DNA of 64,000 bases from Notholithocarpus densiflorus (Eukaryota; Streptophyta; Magnoliopsida; Fagales; Fagaceae): contig JARYZH020000014.1 in NCBI GenBank assembly GCA_030021035.2, positions 6,193,228 to 6,257,227 on the forward strand. The letters run 5' to 3'. Positions 55,124 through 64,000 of this stretch are shown here, in pieces. The number at the start of each line of letters is the position of its first letter. The stretch's first letter is position 1. The notes under the pieces are model-generated. The model did no database searches, had not been told where the DNA came from, and saw only the letters and a program-made list of their open reading frames with translations. Both the position numbers and the translations under genes were made by a program.

Positions 55124-56342
55124 GAGCATCTCTAGCAGCTTATCTAAATTTTTGTACTGTTTGGACAGTGAACAATGACATTTACCTTTTACTTACCTAC
55201 TTTTTCAAATACGCATTCCAACAGATTCTCTATCCTTTCTCTATCTCATTTAAATATTATTTCTTCATTAATTCTTTATTCATTCTTTATTCTTTTTTAA
55301 TATTTATTTATTCTTCCTCTATTCATTCTCAACAATTATATTTTTTAATAAGAAGTGTTATGTCTACAACATTTTTTGCAATACTTACACAAGAATCATA
55401 ACAAAATCTTATATGGAAAGTTGTTACTAGTTCTAATTTGAACTCATTATTGAAATTATTTTTTTACTCACCAAATTAGCTAATAACAATCTGTTACTTA
55501 AGATTTATTGTGAAAATATTGTGAAAATATTATGGTGGCATTTCTCAATTGTCATTTCTTATTATTTATATTATTTTTCCTTTATTTCATCCATACGTTT
55601 CTTCTTTTTTTTCTCTTGTTTTTTCTCCACCACACACGCATACCCACTCCTATCTCTATCCTCCCATTTTTTTCAACTTCTTTCTATTTTTCTACTTGAT
55701 TCCAGAACCTCTCTCTCTCTCTCTTTTTCTACTTTTTTCTTTTTCTTTTTCTACTTGATTCCAGAACATTCTCTAGCTTTCTCTGTGATAAGAAACTAAG
55801 AAAGAGGCAGAGAGAGAAAGAATAAGCGAGAGATCTTGCTTGCTCCATCATTGATCGAAGGACACAGGCTGGCGGAGAATTAGCGTTCATTGTGCCAAGC
55901 CATGCCTTCCGCTCCACCGCTGCTCGTCTTCCTCCCCAACGCAGGCCAAATGGGTCAAGTGGCTTGTGTCTTTTTCTTTTTTCTTTTTTTGCTTTTATTG
56001 TTATGATTTGATTAATTTTAAGATTGTGTTTTTGAGTTTGTATTTTGATTATGCTTGAGTTTAGAGATGTTTGAGAGAAAGAATTATTGTGTTTGTAGCC
56101 GTTGTGAATGTTTGTAGCCGTGGTGAGAGGAGAGAGAAAGAATTGTTTTTTATTGAGTTGTATGATTTTTTTAAGTAGAAAAAATCATTTGGAGATGCTA
56201 CAGTGTTCTCTAGATTAAGAGAACTACTGTAGCAACTTCAAAAAAAATTTGGAAAAGTTTTGCTTTTAGAGAAGCTGTTGGAGTGAGTTTTTGGTGTGTT
56301 TGTTCTCCAAAATTGGTTTTAGAGAACCTATTGGAGATGCTC
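55124..56342. mobile_element. PIF/Harbinger-like non-autonomous element, 1219 bp
   Basis: Ends GAGCATCTCTAGCAGCTTAT and ACCTATTGGAGATGCTC. TTA is duplicated at 55121-55123 and 56343-56345. Inner inverted parts include CTCTAAAACCA-type and CTACAGTG/CTACTGTAGC words. It contains a family A MITE (55349-55548), pyrimidine-rich tracts and no transposase. Same architecture as 13509-14583 and 56500-57510. Confidence 0.8.
55349..55548. mobile_element. MITE family A, copy 4 (nested)
   Basis: AAGAAGTGTTATGTCTACAAC...CTTATATGGAAAG pairs with CTTAAGATTTATTGTGAAAA...AATATTATGGTGG in the usual family A pattern, inside the Harbinger-like element. Confidence 0.7.
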
Positions 56343-56499
56343 TTAGTGTATTCTATGTAGCTACTCAAAATACACCATTAAATCTCTCCATTCGAAACTC
56401 ATAACCCCACAATCCATCCGTAAAATCTAAACTCTTTCCCATGTCTTGATGTCAATGGGCAACACGTAAGGTCGAATGGATCTTACATCTACTCTCTTA

Positions 56500-57510
56500 G
56501 AGCATTCACAACCGCAAATCATATCCTATTCTATTTTACCATCTCAAAAACCTACTTTATCAATTATACAATATCATTTTACAATACACCCAGCATCCCA
56601 ACTTTTATTTCACCATACTACACATTAAAATAATAAAATTAAAAATAAAAATAATATAAAAATATTTCTCACTTCTCTCTCTAATCTCTATTTCTCTTAC
56701 TCTCTTAACCACCCACCACCACCACCACCACCACTACCGTCCAGCTTCTTAGTCACACCACCCACCTCCGCTGAGCAACATAGTTACACCACCCACCCAG
56801 CCACCCACCCACCCACCCAGAATCCTAGTCTCGTCACCCAGCCAAAATCCATAGCAAAATCAAAACTAAAAATTCATAGCAAAATCAAAACCCAAAATTC
56901 ATAGCAAAATCAAACCCGACCACCGACCTCGCCACCCAGCCAAAATCCATAGCAAAATCAAAATCCAAAATCCATAGCAAAATCACCACCACCACGCCAA
57001 CAAACCAAAATTAGAAAACCACCAATCACCAATAAACCAAACTCCAAAATCCATAGTCGAACCCCAACAAACCACCAGATGAGAGAGAAGGTCATGCTTC
57101 ATTGGCGGCCCCAGCTTATGCTTCATTGGCGGCGGCCAAGCCAGCAGGCCCACGTGCCACAATCCCCTACCCTTGCCGCCGTTGCACCACCTGACCCACG
57201 CCCACATCAGTCATAGACCCACCACCACCAGGAAAAAGAGAAGGAAGAGAGAGAAGAGAAGAGAAATAATGAGAGAGAGGAGAAAGAAATTTTGGGGAAT
57301 TAAAAAGTATGAGAGAGAGTGTATTAAAAAATTATATTTGTTTATACCATTCAACCAGAGTACCATCATATATTTATGATGGTACTGTAGCACTATGGCA
57401 AAAAATTTTACATTTTTACATGTTTAGCATTCCAGCTACTGAGATACTTTGGGCCTCACATGCTAAATTTTCCTTACATTTGGCATATACCATACCAATT
57501 GTGAATGCTC
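56500..57510. mobile_element. PIF/Harbinger-like non-autonomous element, 1011 bp
   Basis: Ends GAGCATTCACAACCG and CCAATTGTGAATGCTC. TTA is duplicated at 56497-56499 and 57511-57513. The interior has an ACC/CCA-rich block and a GA-rich block, the reverse arrangement of 13509-14583, plus GGTACTGTAGCACTA near the right end. It sits only 154 bp from the element at 55124-56342. Open frames inside are compositional. Confidence 0.82.
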
Positions 57511-57513
57511 TTA

Positions 57514-58105
57514 CTCAATCACCACTTCTAAGCACTGACTCATTCACTAACACAGGCAAACTATCTCCAAGTATTGTTTGCTTACTATTTAAAAATAAAA
57601 TTTTCATAGTCAAGAAATTATAAGGCTGGTGCAATTGTAATTTGATCTACAATGAGTCACATAAATTTTTATTTTATAATTGTCGAGGTATCAAATTATT
57701 GATATTAAACAACAAAATAGTATTAGTAATAGATTTAAATAAGAATCAATAATAATTTATTAATTCAATAATTATGAAAAATTGTGTTTATAGCATTACT
57801 ATTTATTTCAAGCAAGCAAGAAAGTTCTTTTAAAATTGTAAATTACCCCATATCAAAATGGCTATGCTACATTCTTATGTAGCCTCTTTTGCACCTTGTA
57901 ATTAAAATTTCAAATTTGAACCATCTTATTACCGCAAAAAAAAAAAAAAAAAAAAAAAAACCTCAAATCAACTCTTTTTAGATCCACATTCTTCATTATA
58001 TTTTAATGCAAGTGAGAAACACTTCAATCTTCATTCTTCATGCCTTATAAACCTTAGTACATTAATATCTATGACCATTTAGTATGTGTGGAATCAGGTG
58101 CTCAA
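57514..58105. other. intergenic, nothing recognised
   Basis: AT-rich spacer with a poly(A) run at 57936-57960. Confidence 0.4.
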
Positions 58106-58489
58106 AATTTTATTGGCGAAAACCACATTTTCGTCCCTACATTTTTACGCAATTCTCACTTTGGTTCCTATCTTTTATTTTCACTGCTTTTACTCCCTAT
58201 CTTGAAAAACACTTCTCGTTTTAGTCCTTTCCGTCAGTGTCCTAACGACAAAGTCTTAGGTGGCAAACGACACTTTTAAAATAATAATAAAATTTTTTAT
58301 TTTTGGCATTAAAAAAATGCCACGTTAGCATCTAAATTAAAAATAATAATTTATTAATTTTAACTAAATAAAAAAAATTAAAAACTAAAAATCATATGAA
58401 TTAATATTTAAGTGTGTCTTGAACAAGAACAACAAGAACACAAACCCAGAAATATATAAAAAAAAAAAAAAAAAAAAAAAAAACACTTA

Positions 58490-58570
58490 GATCTGAAATG
58501 CGGAGGCACCAAATCCATGGATAAGAACAATGGGAAACCCTTCTCCTTGCACCACATAATGTAAAGCCCA
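58490..58570 (-). pseudogene. captured alpha/beta-hydrolase exon fragment
   Basis: The minus strand reads LHYVVQGEGFPIVLIHGFGA followed by SAF. This is the oxyanion-loop HGFGAS motif and preceding strand of a plant (probably chloroplast-type) alpha/beta hydrolase, where families have HYVVQGEGPPLVLIHGFGAS-like sequence. The similarity stops at SAF, and the catalytic Ser and later regions are absent. Upstream minus-strand sequence looks intronic. It is a captured, non-functional piece. Confidence 0.8.
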
Positions 58571-58803
58571 CAAAGTTTTCACGACCAAAAGATAATAGAA
58601 ACATGAACAGGATCGAAAAACAAAAAATGGGTATGCAACAAAACAACCATTCTGACAAAGAAGTCTCAAAGACAATAAATCAAACACCTAAACCGCATAA
58701 CAAAAAAAAAAAAAAAAAAAAAAAAAACACAAAACACAACACAATCTCACAGATCAAAACCCAGAAACCAAAAACGAATAAAAAGCATGTAGAAAAGTGA
58801 TGT

Positions 58804-59040
58804 GCCGATCCAAAGAATGCGAACTTCGTCGGTGCTGGTGGGCTGGGCTTGGGCTTGAGTCTAGTGGTGGAGGTGGTGCTGTGCCGGTGCCTGAGGGGCC
58901 TACATCTGAGGTGGGGCTTGAACCGCCGCACAAGGCTTGGCTTGTGGTGGCATCATCATGTAAAGTTGTTGTGGGTGTGGGTGTGGGTATTGTGGCTGCT
59001 GGGTCGTGTGGGTGTGATGTAGCCATGGGTATGGTGGATT
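58804..59040 (-). pseudogene. captured RBP45/47 N-terminal fragment
   Basis: The minus strand reads TTQQPQYPHPHPQQLYMMMP, then PPQM, a TAG, APQAPAQHHLHH, a TAG, TQAQAQPTSTDEVRILWIG. This is the Gln/Pro/Met-rich leader of plant RBP45/RBP47 RNA-binding proteins running into the start of RRM1 (family: ADE(I/V)RTLWIGDLQ). The first TAG falls where PPQMW is expected, so Trp became stop. Sequence then leaves the family immediately after WIG. The capture point is therefore inside RRM1. Not functional. Confidence 0.78.
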
Positions 59041-59797
59041 CTGGAGCGTTTTGTGGTGTGGGTTGTTGCTAGGTGGGGGTGGTCTGGTGATGGTGGCATG
59101 GTGGTGGGTTTGCCTCTCTCTCCTCTCTCCAACTCTCTCAACTCTCACCGTGTCTTACCTTCTCTTTTGCTTTGATTTATGAATCTCAGCTCTATTGGGG
59201 TTTGATATTTTGTTGCTTTTGTTAGGGGGTTCATGTGTTGTTCTATATGCTTAGATCCCCGTTAATAGTTCGGGAAAGATTGTTTTGAGCTTGGAATATT
59301 GATCTTGTTCTTATTTAATTCCTTGTTCATGTTTATTTTAATGTGGATCTTATGTTTAATTTTGTGATCTTATTTTTTGAGTTATTCGTGGTTTTTGGTT
59401 TTCAATTTTGAGATCTTAAGTCTGGGTTGGTGTTCTTGTTCAAGATACTTTTAGATTTTAATTTTTGTGAATTTTGATTTTTATTTCTGTTTTATTTTTT
59501 TTATTTAGTTAAAATTAATAAATTAATTTTTTAAATTTAGATGCTGATGTGGCATTTTTTAATGCCAAATAACAATTATTATTATTATTATTTTAATGGC
59601 CACGTCAGCTTTTAGTATGCCAACAGTGCACTCTGTTTGCCACGTGTGCATTTTCCATCTCTGATATAACGGCAGGGACAAAAACGAGACGCGTTTTTCA
59701 GGATTGAGAGTAAAAGCAGTGAAAATGAAAGATAGGGACCAAAGTGGGAATAGCATGAAAATGTAGGGACAAAAATGTAGTTTTCGCCAATTTTATT

Positions 59798-60508
59798 AAT
59801 AAAAATTAAATTCTATTTTTGGATGCTTGATCACTTGAATTTTTTTTAGTTAGTAAACTATTTTAGTCTATATTATTTTTATTGTATAAATGAAAATTTT
59901 GATTATATAATTTTTTGGAATTATAAGAAATATTTATGATTTTTTGTGCATACTATTTTTTTTTTTTTTTTATACAAAATACTTGATGATGATGCAAAAA
60001 ACTCAGTGGACTACTCATCCAAACAAAAGCTTAATTTGGAAGACCTACAAAAATAGATAACTCAATCAAAGGACACATCACGTGCCAACCTAAACTTCTC
60101 CTATACTTCAGTAACAACCTTCCAAAACCCAATTTGCAAATGGTAATAGAGTTGTTTTTTTCCCCCTCATACCTGGGAGGGGGTGTTGTCTTTAATCTTT
60201 ATCATATCTTTCTCAATTTCCTCCATTTTTTAAAGACATGGCATAATGAGCGTAGCGACATTGATGAAATGCGATAATTTTGGGATTCCCGCCATAATTA
60301 GAGACAATGGGTTGGTGTAGCGAATATCATCCACTTAAGTTTTGTTAGATGAGTCTTGATTGGACAATAAACTGTTGGACAGGCAAAAGTATTGTTAGAT
60401 GAGTCTTGATTGGACGTTAAATACCCATCGAGCGGCCCCTTATTTTTGCTTATTTTCGGAATTGCAAGCTGCTCATTGGTCAGATAATATTTGCCCGTTA
60501 GTTACTAC
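59798..60508. other. intergenic, nothing recognised
   Basis: AT-rich. A 24-bp direct repeat (GTTAGATGAGTCTTGATTGG) occurs at about 60343 and 60392. No gene. Confidence 0.45.
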
Positions 60509-60510
60509 TA

Positions 60511-60781
60511 CTTGCGTCTTATTTTGTTTGTCTTTTATTCTATTTTGAAATGTTCCAAAATATTATTCTCTTTCTAAAAATAAAAGTCATTAATTTACTA
60601 ATATTTCTATTATACCCTTATTTTATGTCATTAATAACTCTTTAAAAAAAAAAACTGATAAATTTATTTAAGAATAATTTTGTAAGCTTATACATTTTTA
60701 TAAGGTAGACAAGATAATAAATGATGTTCTCTTAAAAAGTTTGATTTTTCAAACAGGACAAATAAAGTGGGACGGAGGGAG
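60511..60781. mobile_element. Stowaway-like (Tc1/mariner) MITE, 271 bp
   Basis: The right end GACAAATAAAGTGGGACGGAGGGAG is the widespread plant Stowaway terminus in complement. The left end CTTGCGTCTTATTTTGTTTG is a diverged partner. TA flanks both ends (60509-60510, 60782-60783). Confidence 0.75.
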
Positions 60782-60783
60782 TA

Positions 60784-61690
60784 TTATTTAAACAACAGTT
60801 TTCAATATTTAAATAATATTACGCGTATTTTTACATATTTTTTATTATTTTCAAAAAATACAAACAACATTATTAGAAATTTCTTACCAAACATACCCAT
60901 TATTTCTAAAAACGAAAAATTAAAAAAAAAAAAAAAAACATTTTCCGTGAAAACAAACAAAGTCTACTTGCCGAGTGTCTGAAACAAATAAAGGCCAATA
61001 CAAGAGAAGACCCAAGACATATCTGTCATTGCCATCGATAGAATCATCACCCAGCCCAAATTATTCTAAAGTAATTCTTAGATATTCAAGTGACTCGAAT
61101 AAGGTTAAATGTGATAAATCATAATAAGAACAAGCAATCCCATAACATTCATGACAAAACTACCCCATCGTACTGTTGGCAAGACTCTTTTTGCTTTTCT
61201 TATCATATTGGGAGGACTCTTAAATCTTCATACTTCACCATCACCAACCTTGCCAGTACACTGACAGTGCTTCGCACATGGGATTGGTAATCTACTATTC
61301 TGTGATGTTAACGGCATTTTTGGTTTTTTCAATGGTAACAAATCAAAGTCACATGTATATATTTCTTTCTTCCCTTTTTGTTTGGCATAAACTAGTTTAT
61401 CAACAAAAAAAAACAAAAAAAACAAATAAAAAGTTTGGGATAAACTATCATTGTAAACATATGTGCTCACCTACCAAATTTTGACCAGAAGTTGGTCACG
61501 AGCTCATCTAACCAGTAGCCATAATTGATGCGAAAACAACCCCAATTATGGTTCTGTATGACTCTGTGCCATAACAAATTAGCAATAAGAGTTTTTCTTT
61601 CTGCCTTGTTTCTACTCTTGCTGCCTTTTCTGACGTTTGTGATTCAAATTCCACATTTTTCCTTTCTTATTATCCATTTATAAAAGGAAA
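60784..61690. other. intergenic, nothing recognised
   Basis: AT-rich. Short plus-strand frames (61090-61484) have no recognisable features. Confidence 0.4.
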
Positions 61691-61870
61691 AAGTTAACAA
61701 ATGTTCTTAAGGTACTAGTTTATGAACTATTTTTAGAAATATTTTATGGAAATATAATAAAGTAATTAATTTTTTTGACAGCTTTATTATATTTCCCATA
61801 AAAATGGTGTTAAAAATTTCCTAAAATGATTTATTAAAAATTACTCTAAGAACACCCGTTAACATGATAA
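61691..61870. mobile_element. MITE family F copy
   Basis: GTTAACAAATGTTCTTAAGG at the left pairs with CTAAGAACACCCGTTAAC at the right. The inner arm TTAGAAATATTTTATGGAAA and TTTCCCATAAAAATGGTGTT match the 30959-31143 copy. Confidence 0.75.
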
Positions 61871-62246
61871 AAAATAAAATAAAAATGTGAAGGAAATTTG
61901 GAGTTTGGAGTGAAGTTTGTAACTTGAAATGTTTATATATACATCATTTATTTTACTCCATATCACTTGTACATAGTAAAAGAAAGGAAAAAAAAAAAAA
62001 AAATTCAAACTAGTTTGAAACTATCTTCCTCCAATCCACTATGTGGTATTAAAGAGATCATTAATGTGTAGTTTTAATTGCATTATTTTTTTAATGAGTT
62101 ATGTGACTTGTTTAAATAATACACATGGGTAATCTTATAAATTGCCATGTAATGATTTGGAGGAGATATTTCCAAATTGGTTTGTAAGTGATTTTGTGAC
62201 TTTTGTCTATAGAAGAAATAACTGAGAAACAATATTCTTAGAACAA
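61871..62246. other. intergenic, nothing recognised
   Basis: AT-rich spacer. No feature supported. Confidence 0.4.
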
Positions 62247-62636
62247 AGTTTGGTTACAAATTTGATTATAGCCAATGACTACAACTCTTACTAAAAACAT
62301 TAATATGACTATATATTTTGAAAATTTAATTGTTAGATTGCATGTTATTTATGTTCTTAGCATATATGTCAAATTTTGTACTAATCGGATATTATTTATT
62401 GTACGATCCATAAACTTATTTTTTTTATGCATAATTTAAGACAACAAAAACTTGAAATTTAAATATTTGATTGATGACATAGTTATTGATCTTTTATTTT
62501 TTGGAAATTTTGCAAATATGGAGAATATAAAAAGAAAATGTAATTCAATGATGAATTTGTCAAAATTTACATATAATAAAAAAATATTAAGTGGAGCTAC
62601 AGTCATTGGCTACAACTAAATTTTTAGCCAAATTTT
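62247..62636. mobile_element. MITE family G, copy 1
   Basis: Inverted ends with AGTTTGGTTACAAATTTGAT and the complement of TTTTTAGCCAAATTTT. The interior from about 62395 to 62560 is the reverse complement of 63640-63810 (ATCCATAAAC, TGCATAATTTAAGACAACAA, TTGCAAATATGGAGAATATA). About 390 bp, non-coding. Confidence 0.7.
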
Positions 62637-62639
62637 GTC

Positions 62640-63528
62640 AATATTCTTATAGTATATAGAACCATCCAGACAATTAACAATGACCAAAATTTCTTCCCTC
62701 TTTTTTATATCTTGTAGTTAACAAACTATTGGGCTCCTACATTTTATGATCAAAGGCAAATTTATGAACCTTTGTTTGGACTAGATTATTGTATAAAAAT
62801 GTAAATTTATATATATATATACACACACATTTCTATAGCGGCATAGTTAGGAATTTATGATTTTAGTTCAGAAGTCAAGATTAAATTAGAAGGTTAAATT
62901 TTTTTATAAAAATTAACCACTATAAATAATCATTAACGCAAAAATAATATAAATGTAAATTGTAATTTGCTGTTTTAAGCGTAATGTTTGTATAATCATA
63001 ACTTTGTACCCAAGACTTTCCATAATCTTAGGTATATAACTATAGTTATATATTTCATACAAGTAAAATAGACAAGCAAGAATTAATCTAAAATCCAAAC
63101 GCCTCCAAACTTTAAGAGGTAAAATTCAAATGCTTCCAAACTTTAGGAGGTAAAATCTAAATTCTGAAATGTCAGGGTGTAAAATCTAAACACTCCCAAA
63201 ATCCAAGGAGTAAATTTCAAATTCTGAAATTTCAGGGTGTAAAATTCAAACAGCCTCAAACTTTAGAGTATAATTTACAATTTACCCTTTTAAATATAAA
63301 TGTAGACGGTACTATCCTAATCTATGAGAAGTTGTTAACCATATATGTTCAGTGTCAATAAGATTTTTCATGAGAATTTCACCGTTTTTTTTTTTCTTGG
63401 AAGATTCTTAGTGGATTGTAGGGTTATTTTACAGCCATTGAAATTGGCTGCAGTCCAATAAGCATTATTGCCGGATGTCAATATGTGCGTGTGAAACTAA
63501 GATAAGAGTCAACTTTAACATTCTCTAT

Positions 63529-63560
<32 letters not shown>
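62640..63560. other. intergenic with degenerate short repeats
   Basis: 63095-63260 contains about five degenerate units built on CTCCAAACTTTAGGAGGTAA and AATTCTGAAATTTCAGGGTG, probably one arm of an incomplete transposon terminal repeat. A (TA)n run occupies 63533-63560. Confidence 0.5.
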
Positions 63561-63563
<3 letters not shown>

Positions 63564-63935
63564 TTTGGTTCAAGACTTCAAGTTACACCTAGTATAATGT
63601 AACTTTAAGTAATGTTACACCACTTAATGTTTTTTAATTGAATACGAATTTTGACAAATCCATTGTTAGATTACATTATCTTCGTATATTCTCCATGTTT
63701 GCAAAATTTAAAGATGATCAAAGATCAATGGGCATGTCATCAATCAATTTTTTAAATTCAAGTTTTTGTAGTTTAAAATAATGCATAAAAGATGAATTTA
63801 TGGATCAAGTGGTAAATTACATCTGATTGGCATGAAAATTGGCATACATATTAAGAACATATAGAACAAGTATAACAAGTTATTAGATGGTGTAATTCTA
63901 AGTAATGTTATACCATGTGTAACTTGAACCAAATC
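63561..63935. mobile_element. MITE family G, copy 2, inside a TA repeat
   Basis: Ends AAGTTTGGTTCAAGACTTCAAGTTACAC and the complement GATTTGGTTCAAGTTACACATGG, about 375 bp, with its interior inverted relative to 62247-62636. (TA)n lies on both sides (63533-63560, 63936-63955), indicating insertion into a TA microsatellite. Confidence 0.75.
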
Positions 63936-64000
63936 CTATATATATATATATATATTTATATATATGAACTTCTATATTATAGTATCATATAGTGAAACAC

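Larger units (their letters stand above)
58115..59788. mobile_element. Pack-MULE, 1674 bp, carrying two gene fragments
   Basis: The left end (GGCGAAAACCACATTTTCGT, then CCCTACATTTTTACG) and the right end (complement: GGCGAAAACTACATTTTTGT, then CCCTACATTTTCATG) form long inverted repeats that continue through GGTCCCTATCTTTCATTTTC-type sequence. A perfect 9-bp duplication AATTTTATT flanks it (58106-58114, 59789-59797). There is no transposase. Inside are an alpha/beta-hydrolase fragment and an RBP45/47 fragment, both on the minus strand, plus two long poly(A) runs (58459-58482, 58701-58727). Confidence 0.9.

Noticed and set aside
56983..57379. Frames in the ACC-rich and GA-rich blocks
   Set aside because: Compositional frames inside a Harbinger-like element, with no recognisable protein.
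61090..61484. Overlapping short frames near 61.2 kb
   Set aside because: No motif, no splice context and AT-rich composition.
1..64000. A new multi-gene system or cluster
   Set aside because: The real genes are unrelated, spaced apart and on different strands. The remaining content is explained by transposons and simple repeats.

Overview
This is a nuclear window from a woody eudicot. The evidence is intron-rich plant genes (a laccase, a kinesin-light-chain-related TPR protein, a pyridoxamine-phosphate-oxidase-family gene), a nuclear tRNA-Gly, AT-rich spacers, (CT)n and (TA)n microsatellites, and very many small DNA transposons with plant-type target-site duplications (TSDs). The mixture of small repeat families resembles Fagales (oak/chestnut-like) DNA to me, but that is an impression and not a demonstrated placement.

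Layout. 0-8 kb: repeat-dominated spacer with a broken, exon-containing copy of part of the nearby KLCR gene, nested MITEs, a SINE and a 1.1-kb Mutator-like element (MULE). 8.2-11.8 kb (minus): complete 3-exon KLCR1-type gene, 574 aa. 12-15.5 kb: MITEs and a 1.1-kb PIF/Harbinger-like element. 15.54 kb (minus): tRNA-Gly(CCC). 17.76-19.24 kb: MULE with a 9-bp TSD, ending about 170 bp before a small conserved 104-aa gene at 19.41 kb (plus). 20.7-21.4 kb: local tandem repeats. 24.5-26.6 kb: decayed Ty1/copia element with one recognisable LTR. 28.7-30.7 kb: CACTA remnants. 35.48-38.61 kb (plus): complete 6-exon laccase with all copper ligands. 39-41.5 kb: LTR and MITE remnants. 43.74-53.13 kb (minus): a complete 6-exon gene of the plant pyridoxamine 5'-phosphate oxidase-like family, 199 aa, whose fourth intron has grown to 8.1 kb by accumulating LINE, Ty1/copia and hAT-like sequence. 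53.4-54.3 kb: a SINE, a truncated RRP6-like first exon, and a 185-bp LINE tail flanked by 34-bp TSDs. 55-57.5 kb: two large PIF/Harbinger-like elements. 58.1-59.8 kb: a MULE that carries fragments of two unrelated genes (an alpha/beta hydrolase and an RBP45/47 RNA-binding protein), i.e. a Pack-MULE. 60-64 kb: Stowaway and other MITEs in AT-rich spacer.

The four functional protein genes are unrelated single-copy-type plant loci. They do not form an operon or a cluster. KLCR acts at cortical microtubules, the laccase in the cell wall, and the PPOX-like protein in FMN/B6-type chemistry. I found no new multi-gene system. The most notable content is transposon biology: gene-fragment capture, nested insertions with intact TSDs, and a gene that tolerates a very large transposon-filled intron. 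All exon models were read by eye from splice signals and reading frame and have not been tested against transcripts.
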